From Cenococcum geophilum 1.58 (Eukaryota > Ascomycota > Dothideomycetes > Gloniales > Gloniaceae), in contig KV748176.1 of assembly GCA_001692895.1 (NCBI GenBank), forward strand, positions 4,369,092-4,433,091: a DNA stretch of 64,000 nucleotides, in the 5' to 3' direction. The notes beneath the pieces are model-generated. The model had not been told where the DNA came from and did no database searches. It saw only the letters and a list, made by a program, of their open reading frames with translations. Both the position numbers and the translations under genes were made by a program. Shown one piece after another: positions 56,631 to 64,000 of this stretch. The stretch's first letter is position 1. The number at the start of each line of letters is the position of its first letter.

Positions 56631-59600
56631 CTACCATATACCTCCCCTACCTAAGTTGTTGTCCCCTAACGACTTCCGAAACTCTAAAACTCCTTATCTT
56701 TAAAATAAAGGCGCGGTAGGTAATCGCATGCGTTCCTTGCCCTTACTATAAACCCAAGATAGTAAACAAGGAGACTCCGTTCTAGTTAAATAAGACCGTT
56801 CTCGTCTATTTAGCTAAGCAGCACAAGAGACTTTAGACTGGCGGCTCTTAGATAATATAGCTCTTTTACACCCTTCTATTTACTCAGTTCTGTCCTATAA
56901 TTCTTTAGGCAACTCTATATAACTTTGTCCTTCTATAATAACTAGGGGCACTCTACTTAGGTCTACTGCAACAGTTAAAGAATTAATTCTATTGTTAACG
57001 CAGTAGAAGTATAAGCGGCTATTAAAGCGCTCTATTTTAGTTGCATATATAAGCTAAAACGCATCCTTATAGTTTTTAACAGCCCTAAGACGGTAGGAAC
57101 GTATCTATTTCCCAACTTCGTTCCCATTGCCATTAAGAAAAAGGTCATAATCTTAAATTACCGCCGGAGAATCCCATTGCCGTCTACCCAGAAGAGCGTT
57201 AAATAAGGCGCTGGCAGCTATAAGTTCAACTACAGCAGGGAAGCGGTATGGGATTGCGCCGTAAAGATTAGCATGTCCAGATAGCGTATAAGGCGGCGCT
57301 TTTAAGTCTTAGTATGCATCTGCCAGCTCTGCCTAGGTTCCCCCTTCCATAACCTTAAGGTTATTATAATTGTCCTAAATGCTAACGAACTATAGCAGTA
57401 TCGTTCGCCAGGTCCTAGTTAAAGGTCCTTTTGCTCTATAAGGAAGGTAAGGCATAGTTATATATACATTTCCTTTCTCACAAGGCTAAGCTACCTAGTT
57501 AGTCGCATATTTCTCTACATCCTTAGTAATCCAGTTATAGTCTAAGATTTTATACATAAATCCGTCGCCCTTAGTTAATCCTCGCGCTTTAAGATCTGCC
57601 TACTATAATTCTAAGTAATAATGTATGCCGGGTAGGATAATCGTATAGTTATCCTTAGTCTCATTATCTAGAGAAACGCTTCCTTAGATTATATTGGCAC
57701 CGCGTCTACTTTTAAGGAGCGAGGGAATATTAACGTTAATATAGCGGAACGCTGTAGAGTCTCCTTTAACCGCGAATTTTGTATAATAAGGGTAGGAAAT
57801 AAGTTACCACCAACTATTAGGCCTAAGAGCGCAATAGAGACGATAATACTAAGGATCTTATTTTATTAGCTGCTAGTAAAGACCGTAGATTATTATTCTT
57901 AACTAGCTATAATTTAGCCGCCTATTAATTAGACGCTAATAATGGCGGTATATACGTATTTCCTTATTAATTATTATTAAGATGCTAGAATCCCACCACT
58001 ATCTAAACACGTTCAAAATTATAGATCCTTCTCGCTGCCATACTTCTTAGTCTTCTAATAATATTATCCGATTAAGTAAAGCCTCTCTATTATAGGAAAA
58101 CCTTAGCGCTAAGTTATAAATAAACTTATACGGTCTTAAGAAATCGGATAAAACTAGAGGTCTATAAGCCTTTCTAAACTAGAAGTATGTAGTAGGATTA
58201 GTCTTTATAGTGCTAAGGTGGTTATAGGCGTAATATATTAAACGGAGTCTATAATATAGTGCGGCATAGTTTAGACCTTTTATCGCCAAACCTATATATC
58301 CTCCTATTGCTTAAGTATGCATCTAGCAGACCTTATATATCTCCGGATTAGAACTAGCCGCCCTATACTAGCTACGTAAGAGCTTTATAACCTCTGTTGG
58401 TTTAATTTTAGTAGTTTAATTTAGGGATACCTTAAGATGCGCTAGCACGTCATTCTTATAGTTACATCCTCGTTTTATACGGAGTACCGCCACAGCATCT
58501 GCAGCCTCCTTAATATACTCCACATTATCTCCCGGCTTAATAATGTTCTTATTAAATATTAATTCTACTCCTAGCCCTCCTACTTTTAGGTAAGCAATCG
58601 TCAGCCCCCTTCTTAGATTCCTTCTTAATAAAGATACTGGCAGCTACAGGGGCGAGCTAATAGGCGTTCTAGCTGCGAGAATACTCTCGTTTATAGATAA
58701 TAAAGGCAAGTCAACTAATATAGGCGATCCTTATTAGGACGGACTTGGTATAATACTAACGCCTCCTCCTTAAACAGGTGTTAATGGCTAAAAGGCTAAG
58801 GGATTTATTACGTTAGAAGTATACCGTAAATGTATTTACAGTGCGAGAGCTAAGCTCTCTCCTGCTTATTTAATTCCGACATTAGTGACCTCTAGTCCTA
58901 CAGTAGTTAGTCTCCTACTTCTTGGTGGTAGGTCCTTATTTAGAACAAGGAAGCCAGTTAAGTGTCTTCCTAAACTATGCTTATTCACTACCTAGTCTAA
59001 TATTGCCCTTCCTAATATCTTAGATGTGAGCGTAAAATCGGTCGGCTGTAGTTAAGTAGTGTTCTGGATACCACGTCCTAGATATTTAAGCCTGTCAATT
59101 AGAGCTTTATTAACTCTTACTATAACTTTAGAAAGTGGGTATATTGTAAGCTTTTGGATAGCGGAGAGGAAGTTATAGGAGACTGCGTATTTTAGCGGTC
59201 CGTTAAGAATATCTTATCCCTAAGCCTTTCGGATAGTTTCTCTAGCTTTATTATATTGGTTTCTCTAATCTTTAACTATTTTGCTAATGTTAGAGATATC
59301 CTTAAAGATTAATATAAATGCGTCCTTTTCTAGAGATACTTATAGTCCGTTATCTTAGTTAATAAAATTAACTACTATACTAGCCGCATTTACGTAGTTT
59401 TCTTGTAAAAGCAAAATCTCGTCATAGATTTAGATAAGTACTACTTGACGCTAATTAACCGCGAAGCCTCTAACTTCCGTTAGGACGTCACTAATTTGTT
59501 ACTTAGCTCCTTTATAGAGGACTAGTAGTCTACTAAATAAAGATATAATAAGCATACCGTTATTCTTAATTCTGCTTAGTTTCTACTTTAGCTAATTATA

Positions 59601-59870
59601 ACTGTCTCTAAGGTTTATTAAGGGCAAAAAGGTAAAGTTTTAAATAGGGTTTCCTAATCTAAATAGTCTACCGAATCTAGGTAGCAGTATAGAGTTCTAC
59701 TGGCTCTAATTATTAAATGGACCAATTATAATTTTCCATGCCCGGTATAGAAAATTGCTATTAGCTTAGTAAAGGCGGTGAGCGGAACTAATATCTTTAT
59801 AGTAAACAATACTATATAGTTATTTATAAATATTCTTCTGCCCTTGCCTTACTGTTAATACGCATTAGAT
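56631..59870 (-). pseudogene. Very large RIP-damaged gene, unknown family, possible 2OG-oxygenase-like domain
   Basis: A single minus-strand frame runs for more than 1000 codons with many TAA/TAG but almost no shifts, ending at a TAG (56633-56631). N-terminal landmark A-N-S-N-F-L-Y-R-A-W-K (about 59740); middle A-E-S-L-A-L-A-L-like and I-L-A-A-R-T-P-I-S-S-P-L (about 58670); then Y-I-K-E-A-A-D-A-V-A-V-L (about 58500); R-P-N-S-W-W near 57810. F-R-Y-I-N-V-N-I at 57727-57750 could be an H-x-D iron site of a 2-oxoglutarate oxygenase after His-to-Tyr and Asp-to-Asn transitions; G-S-V-S-L-D-N-E follows. A Cys-containing tail near 56760 may be a zinc cluster. I recall similar multi-copy proteins in other ascomycetes but cannot name the function. 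Confidence 0.65.
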
Positions 59871-59959
59871 TCCTAACTAAAAAAGTAAATAAGAACGCGT
59901 AATAGAAAGAGCTTTAGGAAATACAGCAAATAAAAGGATTGCACGGCTGTTATCTATAT

Positions 59960-59974
59960 CCCCTCCCCCGCCGC
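59960..59974 (-). other. Polypurine tract of gypsy lineage D
   Basis: On the minus strand GCGGCGGGGGAGGGG precedes ATATAGATAACAG. A 3' LTR would start there, but its far end is not defined because the large gene's frame begins within about 100 bp. Confidence 0.5.
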
Positions 59975-62900
59975 AGAACTTGACTATCCCTTAGTTAAAT
60001 GTTTTATACTTAGTTCTGTTAAACGATCTTTCTAAAACACGTACTTCTTAAACTACACGGCGTTGTGATACTAGTAGATTTTGCATATCTTTCTTAGGCT
60101 CTAGCTCTACTGTCATTTCTTATAGTATAGTTCCGCCTAATTAGTCGAGCCGGTCTTCCTAGTAGACTTTAGATATCTATTATTAATAGAACCTCTTTAA
60201 TCTATTTCCTAGAGTTTAATTACGGAACGGTATACCATTAAGATCCTTAATTAAGTACTATCCTTTATAAGGGTAACTCTCACGTATGCGGAACGGGCCC
60301 AGCCACTTTAGATCCAACTTACGACTGCTAAAATAATCTTGCTTAAGTTACGCGTTATAAAGCATAACTATATCCCTAACCTTAAATACGTCCTAGCAAA
60401 CACGGCGGATATTATTGAAATATTCTTTATTTACCTCCCTTAGTTGTCTTATACGCGCGACAGCCTCTTACACATCTGCGTCTCTTTGGTCAAACTACTT
60501 TGTATAAAGTGCTAGCAGCTCTACAGTGGTCCGGACTGTTTACTAGGGCAGCGTTTACTAAGTAGGTATATAGAGTTTAATAGGAAGGACATGCTTATAT
60601 CCGTATATAACTCTCGCTGGCGTTATTCCCGTAGGTTGCTTAACGGTTATTCTATCTACCTATAAAATAGTATAGAGATTATCCAGCCATAAGCCATCTA
60701 TCTTTACCAAAGCGTCTACTATAGGCTTGTGTCCTCGCTCTATTAAGCCTTGTCCCTATAGGTAATATATAGAAGCCACAACCCTTTTAATATTATAGAG
60801 CTCCGTAAGCGCAGCGGTTATATTAGCATTTTCTCCACCACCATCTATAGAAAGCTGTCCAAATACTCCCCATCTGTAGATGACGTCTTTATAGAGAGAC
60901 TTTGCCACGCTTTTTGCATCTTTTTTCTAAAGGGCTTAAGCTTCCACCTATCCAGATATGTATTCTTAAGTAGTAGCCAGGTATTAGAAACTAAGATAAG
61001 TTATTAGCATAAACGTAATATCTATAGTCACTCGGTGCTATAAAATGGACTCCTATATAGGGTGCATTGCTTCTTCTTTTTGTTCTAGCTATCGTTCCTA
61101 GTATTATAGGCATAACTTAACATGCTATAATATCTAATCCCATAGTCCTAGCCACTAATATTGATTTAAGACTCTTTAATATATTCCTTTTTGTCTATAA
61201 TATCCACTCCGATTATAAAGGTTCTTAATAATCTCTTGCTAAGTATTTTCGTTATTAATTACCCTTCGCATTGGCATATTTTTCGACTATTGGCAGAAGA
61301 GCTATCGATTGCGTACTAGGAATTTTAGCGCATATCGTTTAAACTTTTTAAATTCTTTAGTATTTATTTCTTCTAGACGTTGTAAGGTTACTAGCCATTT
61401 CGTAATCTTCTAAAACTCCCCTAAATACGAGTCTTCTAGTAATAGATCCACCTCCATTTTAACTAGGCTAGCCGTGTATTCCAAAGCACTTAGTTTGCAG
61501 TCAATAAACTCTTCAATATCCTTAGTCGGCTTATTAGGTCGTTCGCTATCTAGTAGTTATTATAATAGTCTATCAGCTAGGCTATTCTTCTTCCCTAGAA
61601 TATACCTAACATTAAAATCCCATAACTAAATCTATACTAGCTATCGTGTTATTAAGGCTCCTAGTAAATCGGTGGCAGCACGATTTAGTTATATAACTAA
61701 GGTATTTGTATCCGTCTTAACTGTAAAGCAGACGCCATATAGGTATACTCGACACTTCTTTAATACATACAGCAATGCTTAATATTTAAGCTTTCCTAAA
61801 TTGTACTTCTGCTCCGCTTAAGACTAAATACCGCTTTTATATCGATATAGGTGGTAATAACCTTATACGTCCAGTTATATAAGACCGCATCCCTACCTAT
61901 TCTTGTATCCGTTAACGGCGAGAACAATTAGCCTAGCCCCCTTACTATAATCCAGTTAAACTAACGCGGGTGCTATAATAATTGCATGCTTTAGAGTCTT
62001 TATAGCGGCTATCTACTCTATACCCCATACGAACGGAACGTTCACTTATAGCAGTCGGAAGATTGGCTCTGCCTTTATTGCGAAGTCTTCCACCTATATT
62101 TGGTAATACATAACAACTCCTATAAATGCTTAGGCAGACGTAACGTCTTTATAGTCTCTCTAGTAAATAATCTTTACAACTTTTAACTCTTCCGGATATC
62201 GCCCCTTTTTATTATAGCGGTAACTAACTACTATAATCTCGTCCTTATAGAAATGAGACTTTACGCCTAAGATTGTATACCCAGCTCGTTCCAAATCTGT
62301 AAGTACTCCGTCTAGCTATACAATATATTCTAGAATATATCTACGCACGCCTAAAAGGCTCTCTTCTCCATCATACACTATCTGTGGTCCTTTTACTATA
62401 ATATTATCCAGAAACGGTAAGGCATAGTATGGGATGTGTCGCTCTAGAATCTTAGTAATTGTCCTTATAAACTAGGCTACTGAATTTGTTCCTCCTATAG
62501 GTACCGTTATTTGTTATAGAAGTCCCAGAGGTATTATAAAGGCCGTTAGGTTCCTGCTTTCTACATTTAGCTCCAATTAGTTATATCTAGAGAAGAAGTT
62601 AACTAGAGATATAACCTTACACCCCGCAAACTCCTTAGAAAACTTATTAGCATATAGCGGCAGATTTATATCCCTAATAGTTACTCGGTTAATATTTATC
62701 GCCGCATTAATTAGCTAATACTTCTTGTGTTCCTTTTTACTTATAAGAAACCATAGATTCCTATATAGGCTTTTGCAATATTCTAGAGTCCCTTAAGCTA
62801 GTTATTCTCATAACATATTTATTACTTCCCCTCGTAGGGCCCTTAGTATAGGGAAGTTTAGCACTTACTATACTTTATACGGTACAGTCTTAATCTTTAA

Positions 62901-63260
62901 TAGTGGAGTTATATCTTTACTAACACAACCTATCTTAGAGAACTCCTATACTAGAGCTTCTTCTTGGTTAAACAACATGGCCTTAAAGATTTCTCGTTCT
63001 CTTAGCTAGAGGTCCCCTATAATTACACGCTCTAATTATTCTAGCTTTAGCTATACACCGTAGGCCAGCTTAGTATACCGCGGCTTAAGGAAATGATTAT
63101 ATAGACTAAGGGGCAACCCTTAAATAGACGCCTTTTGGCGACGTAAGGCCACTTCTCGCCACTCTATTATTCCTCCTATAACCATTCTATCTAGTACTAA
63201 TAAATTAACCAGGCGGACTTTCTCTACCTTTTGTTTATACGCAGTTGCTACACTTATAGC
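59975..63260 (-). pseudogene. Gypsy lineage D pol remnant (RT, RNase H, integrase)
   Basis: Minus strand. Upstream of RT, K-V-R-L-V-N-L-L near 63215 and I-I-E-W-R-E-V-A-L-R near 63150. The RT active site reads L-P-F-L-D-N-I-I-V-K-G-P near 62400-62435 (FLDD expected), a form found in one group of fungal gypsy elements. RNase H lies at about 61650-61950. Integrase core: I-D-G-G-G-E-N-A-N-I-T near 60840, then L-I-E-R-G-H-K-P-I-V near 60735 and L-W-L-D-N-L near 60690. The C-terminus K-W-L-G-P-F-R-I-R near 60310 ends at G-N-R-L-K near 60210. Gag is missing and is replaced by tandem arrays at 63261. Confidence 0.85.
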
Positions 63261-63480
63261 GTTCGTCGTCTCCCCCTTCGCTCCTCCGTCGTCGTCTCCC
63301 CCTTCGCTCCTCCGTCGTCGTCTCCCCCTTCGCTCCTCCGTCGTCGTCTCCCCCTTCGCTCCTCCGTCGTCGTCTCCCCCTTCGGCTCCTCCGTCGTCGT
63401 CTCCCCCTTCGCTCCTCCGTCGTCGTCTCCCCCTTCGCTCCTCCGTCGTCGTCTCCCCCCTTCGCTCCTCCGTCGTCGTC
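63261..63480. repeat. 26-bp tandem array, 8 copies, GC-rich
   Basis: Units of GTCGTCGTCTCCCCCTTCGC plus TCCTCC. Two of the eight units have one extra base (a G near 63385, a C near 63457), so reading frames shift between units. The 142-codon minus-strand ORF (63548-63120) joins this repeat to the decayed pol and is not believed. The array shows no RIP-like decay, in contrast to the pol next to it. Confidence 0.92.
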
Positions 63481-63541
63481 GCTATGGCGCCCCGCAGGCT
63501 ATATAAGCCCCTAAAGGACACGTCACCGGACGCAACCTCCC

Positions 63542-64000
63542 ACCACAACTAGTCTACAGCCATCACGCTGCAGACGACCTCCACCCACAACTAGTCTACA
63601 GCCATCACGCTGCAGACGACCCCTCTCCAACCTGTCTACGGCCATCACGCTGCAGACGACCTCTCCACAACCTGTCTACGGCCATCACGCTGCAGACCTC
63701 TCCACAACCTGTCTACGGCCATCACGCTGCAGACGACCTCTCCACAACCTGTCTACGGCCATCGCGCTGCAAGACGACCTCTCCACAACCTGTCTACAGC
63801 CATCGCGCTGCAGACGACCTCCACAACCTGTCTACAGCCATCCGCGCTGCAGACGACCTCCACAACCTGTCTACGGCCATCGCGCTGCAGACGACCTCTC
63901 CACAAACCTGTCTACAGCCATCGCGCTGCAGACGACCTCCACAAACCTGTCTACAGCCATCGCGCTGCAGACGACCTTCCACAACCTGTCTACAGCCATC
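63542..64000. repeat. About 40-bp tandem array running off the window end
   Basis: Eleven or more copies of a unit containing CTGTCTACGGCCATCACGCT and GCAGACGACCTCTCCACAA, with small length variants. It contains many CpA and TpG and so is not RIP-mutated. It continues past base 64000. Confidence 0.92.

Noticed and set aside
59735..59790. Conserved hairpin-like inverted repeat (TTTTCYATRCC...GGTATAGAAAAT) near 59.74, 55.47 and 9.35 kb, first taken for a MITE or regulatory hairpin
   Set aside because: In all three places it is explained by the conserved protein segment of the large gene family, read on the minus strand.
63120..63548. 142-codon Arg/Glu/Asp-rich ORF
   Set aside because: Formed by the 26-bp array running into decayed gypsy pol; unit-length changes shift the frame.

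Overview
The window looks like nuclear DNA of a filamentous ascomycete (Pezizomycotina). Long AT-rich blocks consist of decayed transposons whose reading frames stay continuous but are full of TAA/TAG codons, mostly where CAA, CAG or TGG is expected. That is the signature of repeat-induced point mutation (RIP, C:G to T:A at CpA). A moderate-GC island at about 21.2-29.6 kb carries short-intron fungal genes and gene remnants: a Ser/Thr kinase, a NACHT-WD40 (NLR-like) remnant and several unknown proteins. No rRNA, tRNA or CRISPR array was seen.

Layout. 1-6584: Ty3/gypsy chromovirus (family 1, copy A, minus strand, cut by the window start). 6585-9247: truncated Ty1/copia pol, plus strand. 9838-17480: a family-1 fragment (copy X) split by a complete second chromovirus (family 2, 9972-16764, TSD CTTAA), which is itself split by an 884-bp non-autonomous hAT element (12366-13249, 8-bp TSD). 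17603-19735: LINE-like element with ORF1 only, poly(A) tail and a TSD. 19.7-21.2 kb: unassigned AT-rich DNA. 21.2-29.6 kb: the gene island.

30.0-53.3 kb: a piggyBac transposase gene split by a 20.8-kb nest. The nest is family-1 copy B (32002-52791, TSD ATTAC), which holds a tyrosine-recombinase retrotransposon of Ngaro type with split direct repeats A1-ORFs-B1-A2-B2 and no TSD (37999-42822), and a full-length family-1 copy C in the opposite orientation (43019-50979, TSD TTTAT). Removing the two guests leaves a copy-B internal region of about 7150 bp, against 7128 bp in copy C, which supports the reconstruction.

53.3-64 kb: minisatellite DNA, a third chromovirus remnant, a very large decayed gene of unknown function (56631-59870, minus) that also has fragments near 9.3 kb and 55.4 kb, the pol region of another gypsy lineage (minus), and two GC-rich tandem arrays (26 bp and 40 bp units) running to the window end.

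Almost no gene here looks functional. The exceptions are an intact 171-codon ORF at 27110-27625 and possibly the kinase, which has one premature stop. The main interest is the nested transposon stratigraphy, the Ngaro-like element, the hAT element with a 12-bp minisatellite core, the ORF1-only LINE, and the unusual C-terminal extension of the family-1 pol. All calls come from reading the sequence by eye; no database search was run.
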